DNA of 14,085 nt, from NCBI GenBank assembly GCA_023436495.1, contig JAEZIT010000079.1, positions 1 through 14,085 on the forward strand. Reading direction: 5' to 3'. This DNA is from Acidobacteriota bacterium. GTDB lineage: Bacteria; Acidobacteriota; Blastocatellia; Pyrinomonadales; Pyrinomonadaceae. Shown piece by piece: positions 5,989 to 13,697 of the stretch. Numbering within the stretch: position 1 is the first letter of the stretch; every line of letters starts with the position of its first letter. Both the position numbers and the translations under genes were made by a program. The notes below the pieces were generated by a model. That model was given only the letters and a program-made list of their open reading frames with translations. It did no database searches and was not told the DNA's origin.

Positions 5989-6438
5989 ATGTTCGCCGTA
6001 TTCGCACGCAGATCACGATCATTCGCGGGCGTCATTGCCCTGGCCTGCCTGTTCGCCGCCGCCTGCAGCATGCCGACGCTTCAGCCGCAGGAATGTACAG
6101 ACGCGCGCGTCACGGTCAAGCAATTCTATTCGTTCCATTTTGGCAACGAAATGAGGCCGTCGCCCGAGAATCTGAAGCTTCGCGAAAAATTCCTGACGCC
6201 GGAGCTGGCACGCGAACTCGAAGCCGCGCCGCCGACGGAAACCGATTATTTCACCGCGACCGACCATTATCCGAAGGCTTTTAAGGACGCGGGCTGCACG
6301 CTGGAATCGCCCGACCGCGCGATATTTCGCGTCAACCTGTTCTGGCGCGAAGACGAACGCAATGTCCAGAAAGAGCTCGATGTCGAAACCGTCAAACGCG
6401 GCGATCAGTGGCTGATAAACAAGGTTTCCCCAAAGTAA
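5989..6438 (+). CDS. Small exported protein or lipoprotein of unknown function
   Basis: 149 residues, not recognised with confidence. The N-terminus is a signal sequence: RRSR, a hydrophobic stretch FAGVIALACLFAAAC and a cysteine at residue 26 preceded by AAA, a relaxed lipobox, so it is probably a lipoprotein (inference). The mature part contains VTVKQFYSFHFGN, LREKFLTPELARELEA, TDYFTATDHYPKAFKDAGC and FWREDERNVQKELDVETVKRGDQWLINKV. This order (helix with FY, a LTPEL helix, a DxF segment, then two strands with a W) recalls DUF3828-type or NTF2-like secreted proteins, but that is a guess. It lies 6 nt after gatC and 3 nt before gatA, so it must be expressed with the amidotransferase genes. 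Cysteines C36 and C103 could form a disulfide. Confidence 0.75.
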   Translation: MFAVFARRSRSFAGVIALACLFAAACSMPTLQPQECTDARVTVKQFYSFHFGNEMRPSPENLKLREKFLTPELARELEAAPPTETDYFTATDHYPKAFKDAGCTLESPDRAIFRVNLFWREDERNVQKELDVETVKRGDQWLINKVSPK

Positions 6439-6441
6439 ATT

Positions 6442-7857
6442 ATGTCGATCCGTTCAAATATCGAGAAAACGCTGGCTAACGCCGAAAAGCTGAACACCGA
6501 ACTCAATTCGTTCCTTTCCATCGAGAGCGATCACGCGCTCGCCCGTGCGGACGAGCTCGACGCGGCGAACGGCGACCTGCCGCTGAAAGGCGTGGCGATC
6601 GCCGTCAAAGACAACATCTGCACCAAAGGCATGCAGACCACGTGCGGTTCGCGGATATTGTTCAATTACAAAGCGCAGTACGATGCAACGGCGATCGAAC
6701 GCCTGAACGCCGCCGGCGCCGTCGTCGTGGGCAAGACGAACATGGACGAATTCGCGATGGGCTCGTCCAACGAAAGCTCCGCATTCGGCAAAGTTCGAAA
6801 TCCCTGGGATACGGACCGCGTTCCGGGCGGCAGCTCCGGCGGTTCCGCGGCAGCGGTCGCGTCAGGCGCCGTCCGCGTTTCGCTCGGTTCTGAAACCGGC
6901 GGTTCCGTACGCCAGCCTGCGTCGCTGTGCGGCATCGTCGGGTTAAAACCGACCTACGGCCGCATCTCGCGTTACGGCTTGGTCGCGTTCGCGTCGTCGC
7001 TCGATAACATAGGCATTTTCGGGCAGTCCGCCAAAGACGTCTCCGGCGTGCTCGGCGTAATTGCCGGCCGCGACCCGCGCGATGCCACGTCCGCGGACGT
7101 GCCCGTGCCCGATTTTTCCGCCAACCTCTCCGCCGACATCGCCGGAAAAAAGATCGGCGTTCCGCGCGCGCTCTTCGGCGAAGGCCTGGACGCGGACGTC
7201 CGCGATGCGGTCGAAGGGTCGATCGAAAATTTCCGATCGCTCGGCGCCGAGATCGTTGATATCGAACTTCCGCACGCAAAATACGGCATCGCCGTCTATT
7301 ACATCATCGCGACGGCCGAAGCGTCGTCGAACCTCGCCCGCTATGACGGCGTCCGCTACGGATTCCGTGCCGAAAATGCCGACGAGCTCCGCAAAATGTA
7401 TTTCCAGACCCGCGAAGAGGGTTTCGGAGAAGAGGTAAAACGCCGCATAATGCTCGGCACGTACGTGCTCTCAAGCGGATATTACGACGCCTATTATTCC
7501 AAGGCACAGAAGGTCCGGACGCTCATAAAACGCGATTACCGCCAGGCGTTCGCGGCCTGTGACGCGATCCTGACGCCGACCTCGCCCGACGTCGCATTCA
7601 GGATAGGCGAACGCTCCGACGATCCGCTGGCGATGTACCTCAGCGATATCTACACCGTCTCGGCTAACCTCGCCGGCGTGCCCGCGATCAGCGTCCCGTG
7701 CGGCGTCTCAAGCGAAGGCCTTCCGATCGGCCTCCAGCTCGTCGGCGATTTCTGGAGCGAAGGCAGCCTGCTGAACTTCGCCTCGCGCTACGAGACCGAA
7801 TTCCCTCTCGGCGCAAAGCCCAAGGTCTGGTCGGAACCGTCCGCTCAATCGAAGTAG
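6442..7857 (+). CDS. gatA: Asp-tRNA(Asn)/Glu-tRNA(Gln) amidotransferase subunit A
   Basis: The glutaminase subunit of GatCAB (amidase signature family), releasing ammonia from glutamine for tRNA-dependent amidation in the cytoplasm. The full Ser-cisSer-Lys triad can be placed by family alignment: K56 in AVKDNI, S131 in PGGSSGGSAAAVASG, and nucleophile S155 in GSETGGSVRQPASLCGIVGLKPTYGRIS. NMDEFAMGSSNE (100-111) and the C-terminal AGVPAISVPCG and LPIGLQLVG are further hallmarks. At 471 residues it is a normal length. It starts 3 nt after the lipoprotein stop. Its stop codon TAG (7855-7857) lies inside the first unit of an 8-nt tandem repeat, so slippage there could alter the C-terminus. Confidence 0.97.
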   Translation: MSIRSNIEKTLANAEKLNTELNSFLSIESDHALARADELDAANGDLPLKGVAIAVKDNICTKGMQTTCGSRILFNYKAQYDATAIERLNAAGAVVVGKTNMDEFAMGSSNESSAFGKVRNPWDTDRVPGGSSGGSAAAVASGAVRVSLGSETGGSVRQPASLCGIVGLKPTYGRISRYGLVAFASSLDNIGIFGQSAKDVSGVLGVIAGRDPRDATSADVPVPDFSANLSADIAGKKIGVPRALFGEGLDADVRDAVEGSIENFRSLGAEIVDIELPHAKYGIAVYYIIATAEASSNLARYDGVRYGFRAENADELRKMYFQTREEGFGEEVKRRIMLGTYVLSSGYYDAYYSKAQKVRTLIKRDYRQAFAACDAILTPTSPDVAFRIGERSDDPLAMYLSDIYTVSANLAGVPAISVPCGVSSEGLPIGLQLVGDFWSEGSLLNFASRYETEFPLGAKPKVWSEPSAQSK

Positions 7858-7901
7858 AGGAGTAGGGGAGTAGGGGAGTAGAGGAGTAAGGGAGTCGAGA
7901 G
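7854..7901 (+). repeat. 8-nt tandem repeat GTAG(A/G)GGA, six units
   Basis: Six head-to-tail 8-nt units beginning at 7854: GTAGAGGA, GTAGGGGA, GTAGGGGA, GTAGAGGA, GTAAGGGA, GTCGAGAG; the last is decayed. It overlaps the gatA stop codon. Purine-rich on the plus strand. Confidence 0.9.
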
Positions 7902-7910
7902 CAGTAAAGT

Positions 7911-7969
7911 AGGTAGGAGTTAAGAAGGGTAATATGTAAACACATTAACTTCTTAACTCCTACCTTTTT
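7911..7969 (+). terminator. Terminator with a 17-bp perfect stem after gatA
   Basis: AGGTAGGAGTTAAGAAG (7911-7927) is the exact complement of 7949-7965, with a 21-nt loop and TTTTT at 7965-7969. It lies between the converging gatA and S9 peptidase genes. The T run favours use on the plus strand; the minus-strand reading has only a short A run upstream, so bidirectional use is possible but weaker. Confidence 0.85.
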
Positions 7970-7980
7970 CTACTCTTCAA

Positions 7981-10104
7981 TTATTTTTCAATACCGACCT
8001 GGCTCAAGGCATACGCGTAATCGAACGCGATCTCCTTCAGCCTGTCGTACCTGCCCGACGAACCGCCGTGGCCTGCGCCCATGTTGGTCTTCAGCAGCAC
8101 GATGTTGTCGTCCGTCTTCATTTCGCGCAAGCGGGCAGCCCACTTCGCGCCTTCCCAATACGGCACCTGGCTGTCATACAGCGACACCTCGATCAGCATA
8201 TTCGGGTAATCCTGCGCCTTTACGTTGTCATACGGCGAATAGCTGTACATATAGTCCCAGGCCTTTTTGTCATCGCGCGGATTGCCCCATTCGATCCACT
8301 CGCCGGTCGTCAGCGGCAGCGTGTCGTCGATCATCGTGTTCATGATATCGACGAACGGCACCTGTGCGATCGCGGCCTTGAACAATTGCGGAGCCTGATT
8401 GACCACGGCGCCCATCAACAGGCCGCCTGCCGAACCGCCCTGAATAACCAGCCTGTCCGGCGACGTATACTTGTTGTCGATCAGCCATTTCGCCGAATCG
8501 ACAAAATCGTTGAACGTGTTCACCTTTTTGAACATCCGGCCGTCCTGCCGCCATTTTTCGCCGAGTTCCGAACCGCCGCGGATGTGCGCGATAGCGTATA
8601 TCATCCCACGATCCACCAGGCTTAGCCGGTTCGTCGAAAAATTGGGCGTCATCGAAATGCCGTACGAACCATACGCGTACAGCAGCATCGGCGATTTGCC
8701 GTCGAGCTTCGTGCCCTTTTTCATCATCACGGAGATCGGCACCTTCACGCCGTCGCGCGACGTTGCCCAGACGCGTGTCGTCTCGTACTGCGTCTTGTCG
8801 TACCCGCTCGGTATTTCCTGCTGTTTCAGCAGCGTGCTCTTGCCAGTTTTGAAGCTGTAATCGTATGTCGAATTCGGCGTGATCATCGACGAATAGTTGT
8901 AACGGACCGACGGTGTGTCATATTCCGGGTTTCCCGAAAGGCCCATCGTATAGACGCTCTCCGGCGTGGCTATCCGGACGGGAGCCCGGCGGGTTTTCGT
9001 GTCCATTACCTTTAGATACTCAAGCCCATTCTCCAATTCGGAAACGACCGCGTGGTCCTTGAAAAAGCTGATCCCTTCGATCTTGATCGCCGGGTTGTGC
9101 GGGATGTAATCCTTCCAATTCGCTTCGGTCGGATCGTTCGCCGGCGCCTTTACGACCTTGAAATTCTCAGCGTCCTTGTTCGTCGTGATGTAAAATTCGC
9201 CGCGGTCGAATGTCGCCGAGTATTCGTGCCCATCGCGGCGCGGGCTTATGACTTTCCACTCGCCGGTCGGGTTGTTCGACGGCAGATAGCGTATCTCGTT
9301 CATCGTCGCCGCTCCGGACGAAATGAACATCATTTGCTTGTCACGCGAGCGGCCAACGCCGGTCCCGAACAGCACGTCCTTTTCCTCGTAAACGAGCGTG
9401 TCCTTGCCCGTCGCAAATTCGTGCCGGTAGATCTTGTCCGATCGCTTCGAAACGTCATCTTCCTGGCCGTAGAACAGGTATTTTCCATCATTCGACCATT
9501 CTATCGACGTGACGCGTTCGATCTTGGTCGGCAGCATCTGCCCGGTGCGCAGGTCCTTTATCTGCAGCGTGTATTGGCGATATCCGTTCGTGTCGGTCGA
9601 GAACGCAAGCAGGTTGCCGTCGTCGCTCGGTTCGAAGGCGCCGATCGCGAAATACTTGTGGCCCTTCGCCATTTCGTTCTGGTCCAGGAGCATTTCCGGG
9701 TTCTTGCCGTCTTTAGTCTTGCTGCGAAGAAATACCTGATACTGCTTGCCCTCTTCGGTCTTGACGAAATACCAGTAATTCCCTAGCTTGTACGGAACGC
9801 TCGTGTCGTCCTGCTTTATGCGGCCGAGCATTTCCTTGTACAGCGAATCGGCAAACCCCTTGTGCTTGCCCATGTGCGCCTCGGTATACGCGTTTTCCGC
9901 CTCGAGATATTTGATGATCTCCGGGTCTTTCGTCGCGCCGCGGTCGCGCATCCAACCGTAGTTATCGACGATCTCGTAACCGTGTATCTTCAGAACCTTC
10001 GGATCTTTCTTCGCCACAGGCGGCTTCATGTCGGTCTGTGCAATTATAGTGCTGCTCATTATTGCAATGATAAGTATTGCGGGAACGGACAACAACCTTC
10101 TCAT
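7981..10104 (-). CDS. ptrB: Exported oligopeptidase B-like prolyl oligopeptidase (S9A)
   Basis: A 707-residue serine peptidase. A signal peptide (RR, hydrophobic 7-21, end at IIAQT) points to export, whereas E. coli oligopeptidase B is cytoplasmic. The N-terminal part (HGYEIVDNYGWMRD, YLEAENAYTEAHM) is the typical S9A lead-in, followed by the beta-propeller up to about residue 440. The alpha/beta-hydrolase domain shows the oxyanion region YAYGSYG, HIRGGSELGEKW, catalytic S558 in GGSAGG, the oligopeptidase B hallmark LTTGEWIEWGNP (598-609, acidic residues that favour cleavage after Arg or Lys), D644 in YDSQVPYW and H679 in GAGHGG. The likely role is cleaving short peptides after basic residues in the periplasm. 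It starts at 10104 with AGGAG (10114-10118) at 9 nt. It appears monocistronic. Confidence 0.93.
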   Translation of the reverse strand: MRRLLSVPAILIIAIMSSTIIAQTDMKPPVAKKDPKVLKIHGYEIVDNYGWMRDRGATKDPEIIKYLEAENAYTEAHMGKHKGFADSLYKEMLGRIKQDDTSVPYKLGNYWYFVKTEEGKQYQVFLRSKTKDGKNPEMLLDQNEMAKGHKYFAIGAFEPSDDGNLLAFSTDTNGYRQYTLQIKDLRTGQMLPTKIERVTSIEWSNDGKYLFYGQEDDVSKRSDKIYRHEFATGKDTLVYEEKDVLFGTGVGRSRDKQMMFISSGAATMNEIRYLPSNNPTGEWKVISPRRDGHEYSATFDRGEFYITTNKDAENFKVVKAPANDPTEANWKDYIPHNPAIKIEGISFFKDHAVVSELENGLEYLKVMDTKTRRAPVRIATPESVYTMGLSGNPEYDTPSVRYNYSSMITPNSTYDYSFKTGKSTLLKQQEIPSGYDKTQYETTRVWATSRDGVKVPISVMMKKGTKLDGKSPMLLYAYGSYGISMTPNFSTNRLSLVDRGMIYAIAHIRGGSELGEKWRQDGRMFKKVNTFNDFVDSAKWLIDNKYTSPDRLVIQGGSAGGLLMGAVVNQAPQLFKAAIAQVPFVDIMNTMIDDTLPLTTGEWIEWGNPRDDKKAWDYMYSYSPYDNVKAQDYPNMLIEVSLYDSQVPYWEGAKWAARLREMKTDDNIVLLKTNMGAGHGGSSGRYDRLKEIAFDYAYALSQVGIEK

Positions 10105-10113
10105 GTATTTTTA

Positions 10114-10118
10114 CTCCT
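10114..10118 (-). promoter_or_regulatory. Shine-Dalgarno of the S9 peptidase
   Basis: AGGAG on the minus strand, 9 nt before the ATG at 10104; it fixes the start that includes the signal peptide. Confidence 0.7.
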
Positions 10119-10220
10119 GAATTTTTGGAATGGACTCACGGGCAATCACGCGACCAGCATAATTCCCGGGACCTGCAATTTCGCGAACCCGGCGTTCACG
10201 CGGTGCTGATATTACGCAAT

Positions 10221-10249
10221 ATTATAAGCTTTTGTTTCGCCGCACTAAA
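10221..10249 (-). promoter_or_regulatory. Candidate promoter of the S9 peptidase gene
   Basis: A perfect TATAAT on the minus strand (10221-10226) with a weak -35, TTTAGT (10244-10249), at 17-nt spacing. It would give a leader of about 110 nt. The rest of 10105-10317 shows only short GC-rich palindromes (for example CCGGCCGG near 10266). Confidence 0.5.
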
Positions 10250-10317
10250 AATGCAGGAAGGCTGACCGGCCGGCTTCGCCGCGGACCCGGTTCGACAAAA
10301 TAACTTTTGCGAACGCG

Positions 10318-10349
10318 AAAAACAGCCGCCCGTTTTACCGGACGGCCGT
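10318..10349 (-). terminator. Intrinsic terminator of the bacilliredoxin gene
   Basis: On the minus strand ACGGCCGTCCG (complement of 10339-10349) pairs with CGGGCGGCTGT (complement of 10322-10332) over 11 bp with two G-T wobbles and a 6-nt loop. A short T run follows (complement of the A run at 10318-10322). It lies 23 nt after the gene's stop. Confidence 0.82.
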
Positions 10350-10372
10350 TCTATAAAAGGATCGATGAATTT

Positions 10373-10816
10373 TTAGTTGTTCGCCGCTTCCTGCTTTGCG
10401 CAGTGCTTTGCGAATGCCTCTGAAAGAGCCTGTGCGATCACCGCCGGAGGACGGCCTTCGAGGTCTCTGCGCTCGAACATCTCGACCAGCTTTCCGTCCT
10501 TCAGAAAACCGATCGACGGCGATGAGGGCATATAGCCCGTAAAATATTCGCGGGCCGTATCGGTCGCGTCAATGTCAGCACCGGCAAAAACCGTGATCGC
10601 TCGATCCGGCTTCGCTTCCGAATTCTGCAAAGCCATCGCGATGCCGGGCCGAACGCCGCCCGCCGCGCATCCGCATACCGAATTCACCACGACCATGACC
10701 GTGCCGTTCGTATTCTCGACCGCTTCTTTCACAGCATCGGTCGTCTTTGTTTCTTCGATTCCGAGCTGCGCAAGTTCCGCGCGCATCCCATGGATCATTA
10801 TTTCCGGATAAGGCAT
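10373..10816 (-). CDS. BrxA/BrxB (YphP/YqiW) bacilliredoxin-family protein
   Basis: 147 residues, cytoplasmic, thioredoxin fold. The family pattern is clear: MPYPEIM at the N-terminus, VMVVVNSVCGCAAGGVRPGIAMAL with the redox motif C48-G-C50, then TVFAGADIDATDTAREYFTGYMPSSPSIGFLKDGKLVEMFERRDLEG with the cis-proline segment PSSPS and the catalytic-site flank. A third cysteine, C139, is near the C-terminus. In Firmicutes these proteins remove bacillithiol from S-bacillithiolated proteins; whether this organism makes bacillithiol is unknown from the window, so the thiol partner is open. It starts at 10816 with a weak AGAG 5 nt upstream. It is monocistronic by its own terminator, with the S9 peptidase promoter lying between it and the next gene. 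Confidence 0.92.
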   Translation of the reverse strand: MPYPEIMIHGMRAELAQLGIEETKTTDAVKEAVENTNGTVMVVVNSVCGCAAGGVRPGIAMALQNSEAKPDRAITVFAGADIDATDTAREYFTGYMPSSPSIGFLKDGKLVEMFERRDLEGRPPAVIAQALSEAFAKHCAKQEAANN

Positions 10817-10985
10817 AATTTCTCTTTAAATATCTCCAAAATAAGAGGCAGGAGAATCCTGACCTTTTTTTCAAGTATCGAATATTGCGGGCGCGTTAGT
10901 CAAGCCGCCGACCCGTGGCATTTGCCCGATGCCGCCTGATTCCCGTACTATTGATTTTCGTGTTTAATCGCGAAACCAATCATAA

Positions 10986-11546
10986 ATGGCGATCGAAACC
11001 GAGAAGAAATTCCGTTTGGAGAAGAAGCGCTTCGATAAGGTCATAAAACGCCTCGAAGAGCTCGGCGCTGATTTTGCCGGCGAAGTTTTCGAAGAAAATT
11101 ACCTCCACCGCGGCGGCCTGCTGGACGAACGCCGCGCAACGCTCCGCCTTCGTAAGACCGGCGAGACGAACACCCTTACATACAAAGAGAGCATCCGAAA
11201 CGACCTCGACGTAAAACACAAGATCGAATTCGAGACCTGTGTGAGCAACGTGGACGCGACCGAAAAGATCATCGGAATGCTCGGCTATCGCCTATCCGTC
11301 GTTTATGAGAAACGCCGGCGAACGTATCATTTCGGCGAGGTCGAGGTCGTAATGGACGAACTGCCGTTCGGGCTTTATATGGAGATCGAGGGCACGTACA
11401 AGGACATCGCGAAGGCCGAAGAAAAGCTTGGGATCGAGGATCTCGAACCCGAAACACGCGGCTATCCCCGGCTGACGGTCAAATACGGCCGGCAGCGCGG
11501 CAATATCTACGAATCGCGATTTCGCAAGACCTCGTCAGCCCGTTAA
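10986..11546 (+). CDS. CYTH-domain protein (class IV adenylate cyclase CyaB / triphosphatase-like)
   Basis: 186 residues, soluble. The N-terminal ExExK signature of CYTH (E4, E6, K8 in IETEKKF) begins an eight-strand tunnel that binds triphosphate and metal. Further charged tunnel strands follow: ATLRLRKTG, LTYKES, VKHKIEFET, YEKRRRTYHFG, VEVVMDELPFGLYMEIEG, ending with LEPETRGYPRLTVKYGR. CYTH enzymes are either class IV adenylate cyclases or hydrolases of thiamine triphosphate or tripolyphosphate; sequence alone does not decide. The adjacent ppk1 favours an inorganic tri- or polyphosphate role (inference). No CHAD domain is attached. The ATG at 10986 has no Shine-Dalgarno. The stop codon overlaps that of ppk1 on the other strand. 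Confidence 0.9.
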   Translation: MAIETEKKFRLEKKRFDKVIKRLEELGADFAGEVFEENYLHRGGLLDERRATLRLRKTGETNTLTYKESIRNDLDVKHKIEFETCVSNVDATEKIIGMLGYRLSVVYEKRRRTYHFGEVEVVMDELPFGLYMEIEGTYKDIAKAEEKLGIEDLEPETRGYPRLTVKYGRQRGNIYESRFRKTSSAR

Positions 11547-13684
11547 ACCTCGATCTCTTTACCCGCAAAATAAAGCTGTGAATCAAAAGCGTTGGCTTCC
11601 GACGAGGGCGACAGACGCTTATTCGTCCCGTCGGGTTTGAGCACTCGCGCGTTCACATTGTCTTTAAGATAAGCCTCGAGGAAGGTCTCGCGAAGGTATG
11701 TCTTGATGCCCGGATCGATTATCGGCACCAGGATCTCGACCCGGCGATCCAGGTTTCTCTGCATCCAATCGGCGCTGCCTAAATAGACCTCGGAATTCTC
11801 GCCGCCGCCGTTCTCGAAATAAAATACGCGGCTGTGCTCCAGAAAACGCCCGATGATCGACCGCACGCGAATGTTCGCCGAAAGGTCCTTTATTCCCGGC
11901 CGCAGCATGCACACGCCGCGTACGATCAGGTCTATCTCGACGCCTGCCTTTGACGCCTCATACAGCTCTTCGATGATCCGCTCGTCCGTAAGGCTGTTGA
12001 ATTTCGCGATGATCCGCGCAGGTTTGCCTGCCTTCTTGTGCTGCTTTTCGCGGTGGATCAATTGAACGATACGGTCGCGAAGATTCAGCGGCGCGACCAG
12101 CAGCCGTTCATAACTGCTCTGCTGCGAATATCCCGTCAAAAAATTGAATACGCTCGTCGCGTCGCTGCCGATCTCTTCGTCGCTTGTCAGCAGCCCGAGG
12201 TCCGTGTAAACCCTGGACGTGACCGGATTATAATTCCCTGTCCCGATATGCACATACCGCCGCAGCTTGTCCTTCTCGCGGCGTATTACCAGCGTCAGCT
12301 TCGAATGCGTTTTCAGTGAATGGATGCCGTAAACGACGTGGACGCCTTCGTTCTCGAGCCGCCTTGCCCATTCGATATTGTTCACTTCGTCGAACCTCGC
12401 CTTTAGCTCCACAAGCGCCGTCACCTGTTTCCCGAGCCGGCTGGCTTCTATCAGTGAATCGACGATCGGCGAATCCTTTCCCGTCCGGTAAAGACATATC
12501 TTGATGGCCTGCACGCTCTCGTCGACCGCGGCCGTGTCTATGAAATCCGAGACAACGTTGAAAGAAGTGTACGGATGATGCAGCAGAACGTCGTGCTTCT
12601 TCATCACGTCGAACATGTTCTTGTCCCGCAGGGCCGCCGGATAGACAACCGGGATCGGCCGGTCTTTCAAATTCGGAAGGTCGAGCCCGTAAAGCTCCAA
12701 CAGGTCCGGGATGTTAAGAAAGCCGTCGATCTTATAAACGTCCTCGTCCGTCAGCCCAATGCCTTCGGTCAGCAGCTTCAGCATCTTGTCCGGCATCGCG
12801 TTTGAAACCTCTAACCGGACCGCGAACCGCGCCCTGCGCCGCTGCAATTCCCGCTCCAGCGTCCGCATCAGGTCGCCCGCTTCGTCCTCGCGAAACTCTA
12901 TGTCCGCGTCGCGCGTCACCCTGAAAAGGAACGCCTCGCTTGTCTTCATGTTCGGAAAAAGCTCGGCGACATTCGCCGCGACGACCTCTTCTAACAGGGC
13001 GAACCGGTTCTTTTTGTCGTTTATCGGGATCAGCCGCGGCACCGTCGGCGGCAGTTTTATCCTGGTAAAGCGCTTTTGCCGGAACAGGTGCTTCAGGCTC
13101 TTCTGCGTAAAATGCCTGTCCGGTTCGATAAACAGCCCCAGGTTCAGGCTAAGGTTTGAAATATACGGGAACGGGTGGCTGGAATCGACCGATTGCGGCG
13201 TCAGGATCGGGAACAGATTGTCGTGAAAATATTTGTCGAGCTTCTTTTTTTCCTTAGCGTTCAAACTGCCGTAAGGTTCGATCGTAATGCCGTGCTTCTT
13301 CAGTTCCGGCAGCACCGTCTGGTTCAGCAGCGTCACCTGTTTCTTCAGCGTCGGCCGCAGCCGCTTCGTCAGCTCCCTCAACTGCTCCGTCGCCGTCATC
13401 CCGTCCGGCGATGGCCCGCCGATGCCCTCGCTTATCTGGTCCTTCAAACCCGATACGCGGATCATGAAAAATTCGTCGAGGTTCGTCGAGAATATCGACA
13501 GGAACTTAAGCTTCTCAAGCACCGGCTGCTCCGGCTCGAACGCTTCCTCGAGCACCTGCCGGTTGAATTCCAGCCAACTCAGCTCTCGATTGAACAACTT
13601 GTGCCCGTCGAACGGCTTTTCGGCAGCTGTAACGCGTTCTGCCGCTGCGGTCTGTTTTGCTGCCTTGTCTTCGGAAAGAGTCAT
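11543..13684 (-). CDS. ppk: Polyphosphate kinase 1
   Basis: Reversibly transfers the ATP gamma-phosphate to growing inorganic polyphosphate chains. 713 residues, full length. Domain order N, H, C1, C2 is visible: FNRELSWLEFNRQVLEEA (31-48) and FLSIFSTNLDEFFMIRVSG open the N domain; HHPYTSF (369-375) and LYRTGKDSPI (R400) start C1; KARFDE (R430); the phospho-accepting H460 in KTHSKLTLV and H479 in YVHIGTGNYN correspond to E. coli H435 and H454; H616 in FLEHSRVFYF corresponds to H592. The numbering offset is a steady 25 at four of these sites. An extra N-terminal stretch of about 25 residues is Ala/Lys-rich. It starts at 13684 and has no Shine-Dalgarno. It converges on the CYTH gene with a 4-base overlap. 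Confidence 0.98.
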   Translation of the reverse strand: MTLSEDKAAKQTAAAERVTAAEKPFDGHKLFNRELSWLEFNRQVLEEAFEPEQPVLEKLKFLSIFSTNLDEFFMIRVSGLKDQISEGIGGPSPDGMTATEQLRELTKRLRPTLKKQVTLLNQTVLPELKKHGITIEPYGSLNAKEKKKLDKYFHDNLFPILTPQSVDSSHPFPYISNLSLNLGLFIEPDRHFTQKSLKHLFRQKRFTRIKLPPTVPRLIPINDKKNRFALLEEVVAANVAELFPNMKTSEAFLFRVTRDADIEFREDEAGDLMRTLERELQRRRARFAVRLEVSNAMPDKMLKLLTEGIGLTDEDVYKIDGFLNIPDLLELYGLDLPNLKDRPIPVVYPAALRDKNMFDVMKKHDVLLHHPYTSFNVVSDFIDTAAVDESVQAIKICLYRTGKDSPIVDSLIEASRLGKQVTALVELKARFDEVNNIEWARRLENEGVHVVYGIHSLKTHSKLTLVIRREKDKLRRYVHIGTGNYNPVTSRVYTDLGLLTSDEEIGSDATSVFNFLTGYSQQSSYERLLVAPLNLRDRIVQLIHREKQHKKAGKPARIIAKFNSLTDERIIEELYEASKAGVEIDLIVRGVCMLRPGIKDLSANIRVRSIIGRFLEHSRVFYFENGGGENSEVYLGSADWMQRNLDRRVEILVPIIDPGIKTYLRETFLEAYLKDNVNARVLKPDGTNKRLSPSSEANAFDSQLYFAGKEIEV

Positions 13685-13697
13685 ATCAGCGACGTTG

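Noticed and set aside
6662..7279. 205-residue minus-strand open frame in gatA
   Set aside because: Extremely arginine-rich shadow of gatA codons.
9052..9786. 244-residue plus-strand open frame
   Set aside because: Antisense to the S9 peptidase propeller; composition is a mirror of the GC-rich codons on the true strand.
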